DNA from: Acanthamoeba castellanii str. Neff
Lineage: Eukaryota > Discosea > Longamoebia > Acanthamoebidae
Length of the DNA stretch: 64,000 bases
Direction: 5' to 3'
Assembly (NCBI RefSeq): GCF_000313135.1
Contig: NW_004457269.1
Location: 20,980-84,979, forward strand
Part shown: one piece after another, positions 20,400-31,700 of the stretch
Layout: each line of letters begins with the position of its first letter
Position numbering within the stretch: the stretch's first letter is position 1
The notes under the pieces: generated by a model
Databases searched by the model: none
Told to the model about the DNA's origin: nothing
Seen by the model: the letters and a program-made list of their open reading frames with translations, nothing else
Translations under genes and position numbers: made by a program

Positions 20400-22004
20400 T
20401 CACTCGTGGTCCCAGCTGTCGCCCCACGACTGGCCCCAGGCGCCGTCTTCTTCACCGGCGGCCCAAACGGGCGAGGGTCGTTCTGCTGCCGCCTGGTTGG
20501 ACCGCCGGCTATCGCCTTCGCTTTCGTTCTCGAGGAAAAGAGGACCACCTCCACCGCCTCCATCGTCGGCTGGAGGCTCCTCCTCGTCTTCATCGCTGTC
20601 GTACGCCGCGATGCGCACGCGGTCCGTGGCCTCGTCGTACTCGAGGCCGAAGTAGCGGCTCGGCTCGGCCGCGATCGCCCGCAGCTCGGCCCGAAGCCGG
20701 TCGGGGCTGGCGGTCTCACCGCACGACTCGCGCACCGGCGGGAGGGGCAGCAGCCGGTCGGCGACCGACACCCAGTCGCCGTACTCGAGCTCGCCCTCGC
20801 TCCCCACCACAACGTGGCCGTAGGCGTAGGCCACCGCCGCCGCCAGCTTCTCCGTGTCCGATCGCGTGTCGACCGGGAACGAGTGCACAGCGCAGAGCTG
20901 CAGCGGCTCCTCTGTGGCGGCCGCCGTCGACTCGGCCTCCTCGTTCGGGGTCGTGCGGTCGTCGTCTTCGAGCCTAGTGAAGTAAGCGATCTGGGTGCAG
21001 AACCCGACATCGTCGTCTTCCTCGCCATCGTCGTGCTTCTTGTGACCCTCTACGCCGGGGCTCGTAGGGCACTTTCTCTTCGAAGACGCCGCCGGTCGGG
21101 CGAGGGCTGACTCCTTCTCTTCTTCTTCGTCTTCTTCTTTCTTCTTCCGCGTGATCTGTGCCGCTCGTCCAGCCTTGTCTGGTGCCGACCCCGCTCAGAG
21201 TGTAGCGGTAGCCATACCTGTTCGCCACGGCGTTGCACCACTCCTCGAACTCGGCGCGAGTCCACTCGAACTTGTGGTCGTAGTGCCGAAACGGGAGATG
21301 AGACGTCGTCGGCGAAGGCGTAAATGAAGACGACGATGACGTAGCGTAGGTGGTGTCCGGCCTGGCCCTCTTGCTACTGATGATGTGGGCACCGAGCGGA
21401 TCGTTGAAGACCACGTTGAACTCGTAGTTGGGCGTGGTGACCACGACGTAGCGCGGGCGGCACCGGCCGAACACGCTGGCCTCCATCGCCGGCAGGTCGT
21501 GCGGCTCGAGGTGCTCGATGACCTCGACCAAGGCGATGGCATCCCAATCCTCTTCCTCTACTTGCTCACCATCAGCTTCGCTGCTGCTGCCGCCGACCTC
21601 CTGGACTGCCACGTGCGCGGCGCGTAGTAGCTGGCGGGTGTGGGCGGGGCTGCAGATGGAGCCACGGTGGAGGGAGATGGTGAGGGGGTGGGGTCGCTTG
21701 ACTACGTGCTCGTAGAAGGTGGGCTCGGTTCGCTCCGCGGCCTGCTGGAGGGCGACTTCATCTACGTCGATGCCTGCCATTCTGCGTATGTGCGGCTCGG
21801 TGCGCAGGTAGCTCAGCAGAGAACCTGCAGCACACGGGGAGCTTAGCAGATTGTTTCGTCTTTCATCGCGATTGATTTAATTTGATTCGTACCTTCTCCG
21901 CAACCAAAGTCGAGCAGACTCGAGACGTCGTGCGAGGCGAGGAAAGTCGCCACCGCCCGGTGGCGTTGGCTGTACAAGGGCGGCCAAAATCCAGCCCCTT
22001 CCAT
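20400..22004 (-). CDS. HEN1: HEN1-like small RNA 2'-O-methyltransferase
   Basis: The methyltransferase domain is clear. FWPPLYSQRHRAVATFL leads to the SAM-binding motif LLDFGCGEGSLLSYL (joined across the intron 21892-21825), then AGIDVDE. The metal-binding signature follows: EVIEHLEP and, downstream, FRHYDHKFEWTRAEFEEWC. HEN1 enzymes use this Glu/Glu/His/His set to bind Mg and methylate the 3'-terminal ribose of small RNAs. VGFCTQIAYFTR near 21000 is the usual end of the domain. An intron or frame change lies between about 21180 and 21030; I cannot fix its borders. A C-terminal acidic, Ser/Gly-rich tail ends at 20400. Start: MEGAGFWPP at 22004 fits the family, although the frame is open upstream to about 22352 in CpG-poor sequence. 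Its presence implies a methylated small-RNA pathway. Confidence 0.85.
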
Positions 22005-22839
22005 GGCCGCTTGGTGGAGCAGGGTGTTCTGTATTTGTTTGCATTTTTTCCAGTTTTGGCACTGAAAACCCCTTTTTCTTGGCTCTTTTGTTTTCTGGCC
22101 AAATGCTGCTCTCTTTCCAACGAGTTGTGTGAAGGCCTCTCCCCTCACGATGGCAAACTGCCCAGTCAGCTGCAGTGGTACTGGTTTCTTGTGCATTCTT
22201 TCCTGCCTAACAAGTGTCTTCTTGGGCTCACTTTTTATGGGAAGGGTTTCCATATCTTGGTAAGATATTGATCTTGGGTAGTTCCCAGTTGGGCTACAAC
22301 ATCTCCTGGTGAGAATGGGGTAATCCCCAACATATCCCAGTCGAAAAGTCAAGTGAACAGCTTGGCAACACTGCCAAAAGGGGTGCGCCCGCCAACCAGA
22401 ACGCGCCGAGAGGGCTGCATGCCCAGATAAAACCGAGCGCCATGATTAGTCAGCCACCAGTACAACCTGACCAAGAGACACGAAGGTCGGCTCAGGGCCA
22501 GAAAAAACCCGCCAGACTCGCCCACACCATGTGCGTGTGGGAGGAGTGTCGGTGTCTCGTGCTCGCCACGCTCCTCTGTTTGATTTTGTTGATTGACACA
22601 GCGAGAGCACCAACTACCTACGAAGGGAAGCTCACGAACCAGTGCACCAAGTACGCCCCGCCCCCTCTGTACGTTGGATGCCTGCTCATCCATCCTATCT
22701 TTCATCATCTTATTTTGTCTTTTTTTTGTATTTATTTGTTGTGAAGGTAACCAACCAGCCAACGCTTATCGCCGTCGGGTCTTGTCCTGCCCTTATCTCC
22801 GACCCTTGTTGAACAGCGAGGAGGAGGAGGGTGAAGAAG
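22005..22839. other. Region between HEN1 and the next gene; left part CpG-poor
   Basis: 22020-22370 is AT-rich and has only three CG dinucleotides, unlike the surrounding sequence, and reads open in frame with HEN1 on the minus strand. 22420-22839 holds a TATA-like AGATAAAAC near 22425 and a short plus-strand frame with a hydrophobic start (MCVWEECRCLVLATLLCLIL at 22529). That frame does not splice in phase into the next gene. It may be 5' leader with an upstream ORF. Confidence 0.4.
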
Positions 22840-25800
22840 ATGGAGGGCGGGGAGGGTGAGCCACCACCCACGTCGATGGGTGCCCGCCCAACGAGGGGTC
22901 GAGGCCGGGGTCGCGGTCAGTCAGCGGCATCGGCCTTCATCACCAAGTTCAAGGTGCGCAAGCAGACGGTGCAGCCCTCTGCCGGGATCACCTCCGACGC
23001 TGCAGACATCGAAGCGCAGGCGGAAGCCCTCCACGCTCGCTCATCTTCTTCTACAACTACGACCACTCCTTCCGCCACTACGCCATCAACATCTTCTTCA
23101 GCTTTCTCGGCTCCCCCTTCTATGGCTGCCGCTGCCGCTGCCGCGAGGGTCGTGCTGGGCTCGCAGCTGCCGACCGCGCCCAAGTCCTTCATGGGCAAGG
23201 CCACCTTCAAGGTGGCCAAGCGCAATGGGCAGCCCATGTCGGTACCCACGCAGCCCCCTACCTCCCCCCCACAACCGCCCACCTCTTCACGCCGCACCAG
23301 CACCACCAGCGCCAAACGACCGCACACCAGCGCCAAGCGCCCACCCGCACCATCCCCATCTCCCTCTCCATCTCCGACGTCGCCACCGTCTCCTTCGTCC
23401 TCTACACGCTCGTCTTTGTCTTCTTCTACTACTTTGACTTCGACTTTTCCTTTTTCATCGTTGGCTTCATATTCCTCCTCGTCTGTGGGTCTTCCTGCGG
23501 CGCCTTCGCCCAACTCCTCATCTTCATCCTCCTCTTCTCCACCTTCGCCGCTGACAACAGTCTCGCCAGCGCGCGGCTTCTCGTTGCTCGTCCTCCTCTT
23601 CACACAACGGCGGCCGGCCGCCGGCTTACGCCACGTCTTCGTTTGACTCGTCGGCTCTGCTGTCGAGCCCGCCGCCATCGACTACGTCGTCTTCGCTCAG
23701 TTACGGAGAGTTCGCGTACGACGAGCACGTCGGACAGCCGCTGCCTCGACAGAACTTTGCGGCGCTGCTGCACGGCTCGCCGCACCCGATCGGCGGCGGG
23801 CTCATGCACCGCCGGTCGCCACCGACCAGCAGCGCCGCCGAGGGCGGAAGGAAAGCGAAGCGAAAGCGAAAGCGAAAAGAGGAAAGCGGCGGAGAAAGCG
23901 AAGCGGCAAGTAGAAGGGAGAAAGAGCGAAGAGGGTCAACGAAGGCGATGGACGAGGTCACGGAGCAGAGTGACGACGGCCCTCGAGAGGAGGGCACAGC
24001 GATGGAAGGGAAGCGCATAGTACGCGACATCCACGATAGGGTTGAAGCGGAGGAGAACGAAGAGGAAGCGGAAGAGGAAGAGGAAGAGGGACATGAAGAC
24101 GAAGACGAAGGGGAGAGCGACAAGATCGGGGTGTGGGACAGCCAAGCGCGCCTCTCCGCGGAGACTACCGCGCTTGTCCTCATGGCCGCCTATGAAAGGT
24201 GCATTGACGGCGTTGGGGTGATGCGTGCGCTTGTATGTAGGCGTGTGCGTGTGCGTGTGATTCGTGCGTGTGTGCGTGTGCGCGCGCGTGGTCATTATCG
24301 ACTGCTTATCTTTGGGCTATCGTCGTCAGGTATGTGTTCCCGTTTACGCCGCTGCATCCGCTGGTGATGCACGAAGACAGCGTGCGCTTGTGCGTCAGCG
24401 AAGGCGACGATTCGGCCAGCCCACTCACCATCAACGTCAACATGGCATTGGCACTCGGTACCACCACCACCACCACCGCCCGTCTCCCAGAGCGTGTGCG
24501 CACCTACGTGTTCTGTCTGTGCTGACTCACCCCCGCGAGCGGGACTTTAGCTTGCAACGTGATCGGGGACGTGCGGCGGGCCAACCAATTTTACAACCGC
24601 GCGCGACAGAAGGTGGCGCCCTTCTTCGACACGAGCGACTACACCGTGGCCGAGTCCCTGGCCACCATGGGCTATTTCGCCTTCGGCCAGGTATGCACAT
24701 CTCCTGCTCCCGCGTCACCGGTCACGGAGCCACTGATCACAGTTTTGCGCGTGTGTCGTGTCGTGTGTCGTGTGTCGTGTGTCGTGTTGTGTGTCGTGTC
24801 GTGTCGTGTCGTATGTCAGGGGGATATGGCACGAGTGTCCTACTACGTGGATCTCGCGGCGTCGATCTGTCGGGAAGTGGGCGCCTACAATTCGGACACC
24901 TACACCAAGTGCATGCTCGGCACGGCGCTGGACCCCATGCGCTCCCTCGAGGAGAAGGAGCGCACCGTCGCCGACTACCACAAGAAGGTTGGCTCTCCCA
25001 ATTCCTTCACCAGCCAAGCGCCTTATCCCAACGAACCCACCAATTGCGTGCAGGCTGCGCTGTATCCCTACTTCGAGCGTGATCGGCTTCATATATTGGA
25101 GGCGGCGCCCTCCTGCCTGGGCGGGGTCAAAGGCCCCGCCAAGGTCCAATGCCTCATTCTCACGCGGATCGCCGGCAGGTGCGATGCAGTCTCCCTTCCC
25201 TCCTCTGGCACTGGATATGTCTCACGCTTGTGTCGTCGTGTGTCGTCGTGTGTCGTCGTGTGTCGTCGTGTGTCGTCGTGTGTCGTGTCGGTCAGATGCC
25301 TGGGCGACTGTATGGTGATTCTGGCGGAGTTCGAGTCCCGGAAGCGTATGATGGCAACCGAGGGCTCGGAGGAGCTGAAGAGCTGGGAGCGGGAGATTGA
25401 GCGGCTCAAGTGGCTGGACGAGGAATCGCGCTACCCCGTGCCGCCCTTCTTCGACGCCCGCAGGCATCGTGACTTTATGTCCAGTATGCGCAAGCTTGAA
25501 GAGACCTTGGACAAGCCTGGTGCGTTCCACCACCAATGGCATACGCACACGCACCGCACACGCGCACGACACATGCACCCGCTGATGCACCACCGCACAC
25601 GTGTGAAAAGGTGTGAGGAGCTCTCAGTTGTTGATGATATGGTCTTTCTCACATAATAGAGTTGATGGGGAAGTCGTTCGGTGAGACCGCAATCGCCTTC
25701 CACATGGTCCTCCGGGCCAAGTACGCCCTGCTTCTATCCAAGGTACCAACACTCTCCGATTTTAAGCACCTCACGATGGCCCGCTCAAAAAGGTGTGTCG

Positions 25801-27093
25801 TTGGTATCGTGTCATGTCGTGTTTTCGTGTGTGAACAGGACAAAGAGAGCTTCGACTGGGCGTTGCGCTTCGTCGACGTGCTGCAGGAGATCAACGTTCG
25901 TCTGGTACAGCCCATTCACCCCACTTCCCCGAATCACGGCACCGCCACTCACTCGGCGACCCACCCGGCGACATGTCCGCTCGCGCCCCCGACTGTGCAG
26001 ATGAGCCCCGGTAACATCCCCGCGTTCCAGCTCCTGCTCGACATCCTGCTCGAGTTCCAGCGGCCAGACCTCGTCAAGCAGTGCCTCGGTACGACCTCTC
26101 GTCTGGCCCAGATTCTGTCTAGCTCTGGTCTGCCGGTGAATCGTTGCTCATCACCCGACAACTCGGCTGACTTATGATGCGACGACGAACCACTCAGAAA
26201 GCGTGGACTCGTGGGTGCGGCTGTACCCGTTCGCCCAGGGCATTGCCCGTGTCTACGCCCAGCTGGCGCGTGACATGGAGTCCGTCATGCTCCTCAGCTT
26301 CGACACAAGCTCTTCCTCTTCGTCGTCGTCATCTCCGCCCTCCTTCTCCCTTCGCACCGCCGCCATTACGCCGTCGTTGCCGTCACCGTCGCAGTCGGCG
26401 TTGCCATCGACTTCGGCTCCGGCTGCAGTCGTACGAGGAGCCGCGGCCGTGAGGGGGCACGAGCGACGCAGACAACGCCAACAACAACAAGAAGGCATGC
26501 GCGAGCTTCAGATGGAACAGGAGCGGAGGCGACAGGAACTGCTGCAGCTCGAGCCCTCAGCTGTGGTGGCACACTGTCGCCCGGTTTACGCCGTCGGCCC
26601 GCAGCCACAGCCACAGCCGCCACCGCCGCAGCCTTACGCGGATCTGGCGCTTCTCGGCGCTTCGGCCGGCACGGTGACCTGGCCTCCGATGCCGACCTCG
26701 GTGATGAGAGGGCCGACGTCTACGACGCTGGAGGACGAGGCCGAGCGGTGGCTGATGCAGGCCGAGCAGGACGCCACGGCCTACGCCGCACGCGGGCCGC
26801 CGCTGCCGATACACCACCACCACCAGCAAATCTACGCCCAGCAGCTGCGGCCGCCCATGATTGCCGCCGCCGATCGGATGATGGGACTGAGCATGCCCCT
26901 CGACATCGGAACCGACGGTCGGACGCAGCAGCAGCCGCCACCGCAGATGGCGGCCGCCGCGGCCAATTCGTTCATGCCGACATCGCCCTCCTCAGCTGTC
27001 TTCTATTCATCTCTTGTTCCTCTTCATCCTCCTCATCCTCCATCACCTTCAGCGCTCGTCCACAAGACAACCAGCAGGCGCGACAATAAATAA
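22840..27093 (+). CDS. Large protein with fungal-TF-like middle homology region
   Basis: Exons 22840-23241, 23561-24198, 24330-24457, 24551-24690, 24820-25178, 25296-25519, 25660-25742, 25839-25904, 26001-26098 and 26199-27093 sum to 1010 residues with all phases consistent. The N-terminus is Arg/Gly- and Ser/Thr-rich ([12 protein letters not shown]). A Lys/Arg stretch (KAKRKRKRK, about 23850) is followed by a long Glu-rich segment. The folded part begins near YVFPFTPLHPLVMHEDS and includes ESLATMGYFAFGQ and YYVDLAASICREVGAYNSD, typical in pattern of the helical middle homology region of fungal-type transcription factors. No Zn2Cys6 cluster is visible. The C-terminal third is Gln/Pro/His-rich, like an activation domain. 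A nuclear regulatory role is inferred; the family assignment is tentative. The intron at 25905-26000 is in frame and could be retained. Confidence 0.6.
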
Positions 27094-27154
27094 GTGCTTT
27101 ATTTAGTTTCTCCATGATTTCTTCCTTAATTTCTTCGGACCAGAAACATCACAG

Positions 27155-28949
27155 ATGAGCCGGAACACGACGCGAATCGATCGGCTGCTGGCCAACCTGG
27201 GCTATTGCTCACGCCGCTCCGCCCTCGTACGCGCAATGCCAGCAGATTGAGAGCATTTATTGTGATATCAATTGAAAGATAATTAATCAAAAAACTGGCA
27301 GTCCTACATCCGGAGGAATCGAGTGACGTTCGAAGGCGAGGTGGTGGCTTCAGCATCGACGCACGTCCCCCAGGACGGTGCTGGCGTGGCCATCAACGAC
27401 GAGCCCCTGCTTGACACCAAACCGTACATCTCTTCTACTCCTGCAGCGGGGCATGCCACCAGCACCGCACACAACGCACACGCATACGGCACACACACAA
27501 CATACAAGGCTGGGTGGCGTAACGTTGTGTGTTTCGCAAATGACATGTGGCAGGCTGCACATTCTGTTGCACAAGCCCTCGGGCTACGTGTGCACGCGCG
27601 AGAAGGGCGAACACAAGACCGTCTATGATCTGCTTCCCGTACAGACCTGTCACCACCCATCACCCATCACCCACCACCCACCACTCTCCTCCTCTTTGTA
27701 ACGTGCGCGCGCTTACACGTCGATGGCGAGCTTCACTGCTTACGCTTCTTCTCTCCTTGTTTCTCTATCTCTCTCTTTCTCATTGTTGGGCACAGCCCGA
27801 CTTTTACAAGCGGCGACCGCTCCTCAACATCTGCGGTCGACTGGATCGATGGGTGACCGGTCTCGTCTTTCTCACACAAGACGGTGATGCCCCAGCAAGC
27901 GCACGACACGACACGACACGACACATATCTCACATTCAACACATTGCAGGCCAGCTGCAGCACCAGGTGGTGTCGCCCAACCGGAAGGCGAAGAAGCGGT
28001 TGGGCAAGACGTACGTCATCAAGGCCTGGCGCGACTTCAAGGCGACGAGGCCGAGATCTTCAAGGCCGGCACCCTCCTCCTCAACGGAGAGACCAAGCCC
28101 TGCAGGCCCGCCGACCTCGAAATCCTCGATCCCGTCAACAACTTGGCCAAGTACCGTTCTGCGTGTGTGCGTGTGCGCGTGTGCGTGCGTGGGTGGTGCG
28201 TGTGCGGTGAGGTGAGTGGAGTAGGCTGACATGAGAGTGTACAGGGTCACGCTGTATGAAGGCAAATACCACCAGATACGCCGCATGTTCTCGGGTACCA
28301 CACTAACTGCCTTCTCGCCTCTTGCTGGCTCGCTCACTCGCGCAACACTCTGTTTTTATGTTGTTGGCTCACGATCACTCCCTACTACTGGCTCTAGCGA
28401 TTGGCAACGGTGTGCCCCGATCGATTGCACGAATCAGCATCGGACCACTCCAGCTGGGAAACCTGGAGGTGCGCTCTCGCCTCGCGTTCTCCTGTGCAGT
28501 TCTCATTTCATGAACTGTGATTTATTATTATTACTATTATTATATTATTACTATTATTATCATCATTTATTATTACTCACGTTTAATGATCGATTTATAA
28601 AACACGTATGGGATCGGCCTAGGTGGGCAAGTGGCGACATGTCACGGAGGAAGAGCTCCGGGCACTGCGAGCGGTGGTGGACGCCGGCGAGGCGCAGGCT
28701 GCGGGTCAAAGAGAGAAGACGAAGGCCAACACCGCACACGACGAGGGGGAGGAAAACGAAAGCGAACACGAAGGCACGGACGTCGACAACGATGACGATG
28801 GCGACGAAGAGGACTTTGGTGACGGTGACAACGACGACGGAGACCAGGACCTGGCGAAGCTCTGGGAGGCAGAACACGCCGCGGAGGAGAGCCGCCGCCC
28901 GATCCAGCAACCGCAGCCGGAGGGGAAAGAACTGGCCGACGTGAAGTGA
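27155..28949 (+). CDS. RsuA/RluB-family pseudouridine synthase with a 1-nt frameshift
   Basis: Eight exons (27155-27226, 27302-27423, 27554-27638, 27796-27893 [donor near 27884], 27950-28150, 28245-28294, 28398-28468, 28623-28949). An S4-type start (RIDRLLANLGYCSRRSA) is followed by LHILLHKPSGYVCTRE, the catalytic ICGRLDRWVTGLVFLTQDG (Asp nucleophile in GRLD), LGKTYVIKAW and VTLYEGKYHQIRRMFS. These are family hallmarks; the enzyme converts uridine to pseudouridine in rRNA, perhaps organellar. In exon 5 the frame breaks after KAWRDFK (about 28040): the following in-family sequence (DEAEIFKAGTLLLNGE) is one base out of phase, and the exon sum is one base short. This is either a sequencing error or a damaged gene. 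The C-terminal tail is acidic and low complexity. Confidence 0.82.
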
Positions 28950-29545
28950 ACGTTGGTGGTGGGGCACGCGAGGTGATATCTACACGACGCTGGCGGATTG
29001 GCCAAAGAGAACTAGCGTTCGGGGGGCAGTTGGCGAAAGCTTACGACCAATGGAACAGTCGATTTTATAACTCCGACGCACGTAGCTCTGTGACCACCAG
29101 GTTGCCGAGGTTGCATGAGACCCAATAATAGGCTGGGGAATTACAGTGGGTATCATGCTGTCGGCCAATCGCGATGGTGGTATTCCCGGTTGCAGAGCGA
29201 ACGTGAACTTAATGCTGACTTAGTTTCAGCCAATCACCGCCCGGTTTGATCGGTTACTTTGGAATTTCTAGCTAAAGATGCCAATCGATCCTTTTTAGGA
29301 CAAGAGTGTAGTGTTGCCCAAACATATCCACCAAGCTCTGTCGGGCTCACGGGAGTCAGTCGCAACCGTCGTCGGATGGACACTTTGCAGCACTTTTGCT
29401 CCTCCGTTGGCATAAAAGCCGGCCTCCGCCTCGCAGCAATCATTCAACAAACTCACCAACCTAGCAAGCAGCACTACCAAGCCTTGCCTTGTATACCACT
29501 CCAACCACCAACACTACAGTACCACCAAAACTACACCCACCCATC
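28950..29545. other. Intergenic region and promoter
   Basis: No supported gene. A TATA-like ATAAAAG at 29412-29418 lies about 130 bp before the ATG at 29546. A direct CCAA(T)-type motif (GGCCAATCGCG, CAGCCAATCACCG) recurs at about 29160 and 29230. Confidence 0.4.
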
Positions 29546-30235
29546 ATGAACACCTCGTTCGTCTTCCTGACCATCGCGGCCGTCTTCCTCGCCCTGGCCT
29601 CGGGCTTGGCCAGCGCACAAAACTCGGACATCCCGATCCCGTACGATCCCGTCAACCCGCCGGCGCCGGTCAAGTTCAACCGCGACCGGTTCCAGATTTG
29701 GAACGTCAACACGTCGGCCTTCTGCTTCTTCGACTGCCCCGACGTGCCCCTGTACCCCGCGGCGTGCCCGCTCACCTGCCGCCAGTCCAACCGGACGAGC
29801 GTGCAGCAGTTCATCGTGTCGTCGGCCTACAACAAGATCGTCCAGAAGGGCTGCTGGATGGAGGCCCCCGTGAGCGAGGTGGGCTTCCTTGGCGGCCTCG
29901 TCGGCGGCTCGCGCTGGTGCTGGCCCAAGAACGCCACGGGCGCCGGTGGCGTGGGCCAGGACGGCGACGTGCACTGCAAGGGCGCCGTGGGCAACGTGCC
30001 GCTGCTGCCCTACGACTGGATCCGGTTCCACAAGATCGCCGGCGTGCAGGCCAACTTCTTTTACCCGTACGACACCATCCGCATCTCGTCGACCAAGAGC
30101 GGGAGCTACTGCTCGGCGCACCCGACCGAGTCGCGGTTCGACTGCGAGAACAAGCCCAACGCGTGGCAGGGCGATCGCTTCCAGCTCATCTTCGTCGCCT
30201 CCAACCTTAACGAGGGCTGCCCCGGCTTCGACTAA
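29546..30235 (+). CDS. Secreted protein, near-duplicate of the gene at 14065
   Basis: An intronless 229-residue ORF from ATG 29546. The signal peptide (MNTSFVFLTIAAVFLALASG) is unrelated to that of the 14065 copy. From DIPIPYDPVNPPAPVKF to the terminal NEGCPGFD the two proteins are identical or nearly so, with only a handful of synonymous changes (for example GATCCC against GACCCC, and CCGCTCACC against CCCTTGACC). Such identity next to unrelated 5' ends suggests gene conversion confined to the mature region. Its 3' flank is flank 'b', not flank 'a'. Function unknown; secreted and glycosylated by prediction. Confidence 0.75.
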   Translation: MNTSFVFLTIAAVFLALASGLASAQNSDIPIPYDPVNPPAPVKFNRDRFQIWNVNTSAFCFFDCPDVPLYPAACPLTCRQSNRTSVQQFIVSSAYNKIVQKGCWMEAPVSEVGFLGGLVGGSRWCWPKNATGAGGVGQDGDVHCKGAVGNVPLLPYDWIRFHKIAGVQANFFYPYDTIRISSTKSGSYCSAHPTESRFDCENKPNAWQGDRFQLIFVASNLNEGCPGFD

Positions 30236-30392
30236 AGTCTGGGCTTGGCCCCGACTCCTGTTGGTTCGGCCTCAGTTCACAAATACAGTACAATGTTGAT
30301 CCATACGCTTTATTTTCCGAGATATTTTTCTGTGATGCGTAGAATGCTGGGCATCGTGACCAATAGGTCGTGTAGTCTTTGCAATCAAGAGA

Positions 30393-30667
30393 ATGGAGGC
30401 ACCCCACAGTGACCGCCCTGGGCGAGGGGTGATTGCTCTGATGAACTCCATTAAAGCTCGCGATTTGGAGAAAATTCGACAGATTTTGAAGAGGTTGGAG
30501 CAGCGTTCGAAGCTTTCTCCATGTATTCCAAGCGATGCAACGCATGCGTTGGAATGGCGAACGGATATGGCTGAGGTTCGATTTCTGATTGAGATCTCGG
30601 AAGCTTTGACGGAGGTTACGTACAAGAAGGGCAGCGTCAAGGACCGATTTCGAGATTTGCCCTGGCN
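30393..30667 (+). pseudogene. Truncated copy of the HEPN-like gene 5' end
   Basis: Repeats the first ~91 codons of the gene at 15355 (MEAPHSDRPG through KDRFRDLPW) with one visible coding difference near 30517 (TCT for TCG). It is cut by the gap. Either a genuine partial duplication or the same locus assembled twice. Confidence 0.7.
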
Positions 30668-30717
30668 NNNNNNNNNNNNNNNNNNNNNNNNNNNNNNNNN
30701 NNNNNNNNNNNNNNNNN
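30668..30717. other. Assembly gap (50 N)
   Basis: A run of 50 N, the usual placeholder size for a join of unknown length. Confidence 0.99.
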
Positions 30718-30811
30718 ACTGCGAGACAAGCCCAACGCGTGGCAGGGCGATCGCTTCCAGCTCATCTTCGTCGCCTCCAACCTTAACGAGGGCTGCCCCG
30801 GCTTCGACTAA
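30718..30811 (+). pseudogene. 3' fragment of a third secreted-gene copy
   Basis: Matches the last ~95 bp of the 14065/29546 genes, including NPNAWQGDRFQLIFV-type codons and the TAA at 30809-30811. One A is missing near 30725 (GAGACAAG for GAGAACAAG), possibly a contig-end error. It is followed directly by flank 'a'. Confidence 0.7.
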
Positions 30812-31105
30812 GTAGCTTGTACAACAATCCGCCACACCCTGTGATTCTACAAAAAACCAAACAAAAATGTAGATAAAACGCAACGTTGCCTCCTGTACCT
30901 GCTTGCTGCTTTTGGTTGATGATTTGGCTGTTGGGTAGTTGCCCTATGCTGGTGGTTGGGCCACGGGGTCTAAGTTTTGGCTCGGTCAAGGGCACACATG
31001 TCTTATGTGTGGCCTGGTCGATTTATTGTTACCAGGTCACCTAGCAGTCGGCCAGCGACGCCGCGGCGGAGAACGCTGATGCAAGCACAACAGCGACAAA
31101 TTGAT

Positions 31106-31668
31106 CTACTTCGCCCCAGCCGACGTCGCATTGCTGTGTTGTGAGAAGATGAAACACAACACCGGCAGAGAGGTAAGAGGTGAGAAGTTCGGACGCAACA
31201 CGAATGTTCCCCCACGTGCTCGATTGATGGGTGTGTGTGGTGGTGCGCGCGCGTACGTGAGCCGTGCGGCCAGCAGCTCCAGTGGCTTGCGAGTGTTGAT
31301 GTCCTCCTTGGCCGAGAGCTCGACGTACTCGAGCCCGTGCATCTCGACGAACTGCGAGACAGTCTCGGGCGCCACAACCCTCTCGGTGAGATCGCACTTG
31401 GCGCCCACCTGCCGACCCCCCACACATTGTTGAGATTCTGTTGATTGATCGGTGGGTGGAGAACGGTGAGCGGCGCACGTACCACGATGATGGGTACGTT
31501 GCCGCACACACGGGTGATGTCCCCGTGCCAGTGGGTCACGTGGGAGAAGGTGACACGGCTGCCCAGGTCGAAGAAGATCACGGCCGCCTGCCCTCCAATG
31601 CTGCACTTGCTCACCGTCACGTCAGTTTCCGTGTGTCGTGTGTGCGTGTGGTGTGTGTGGTGTGTGTG

Positions 31669-31700
<32 letters not shown>

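Noticed and set aside
22442..22744. Short frame with a hydrophobic N-terminus (Met at 22529)
   Set aside because: No splice option joins it in phase to the gene at 22840 without a stop. Kept only as a possible upstream ORF.
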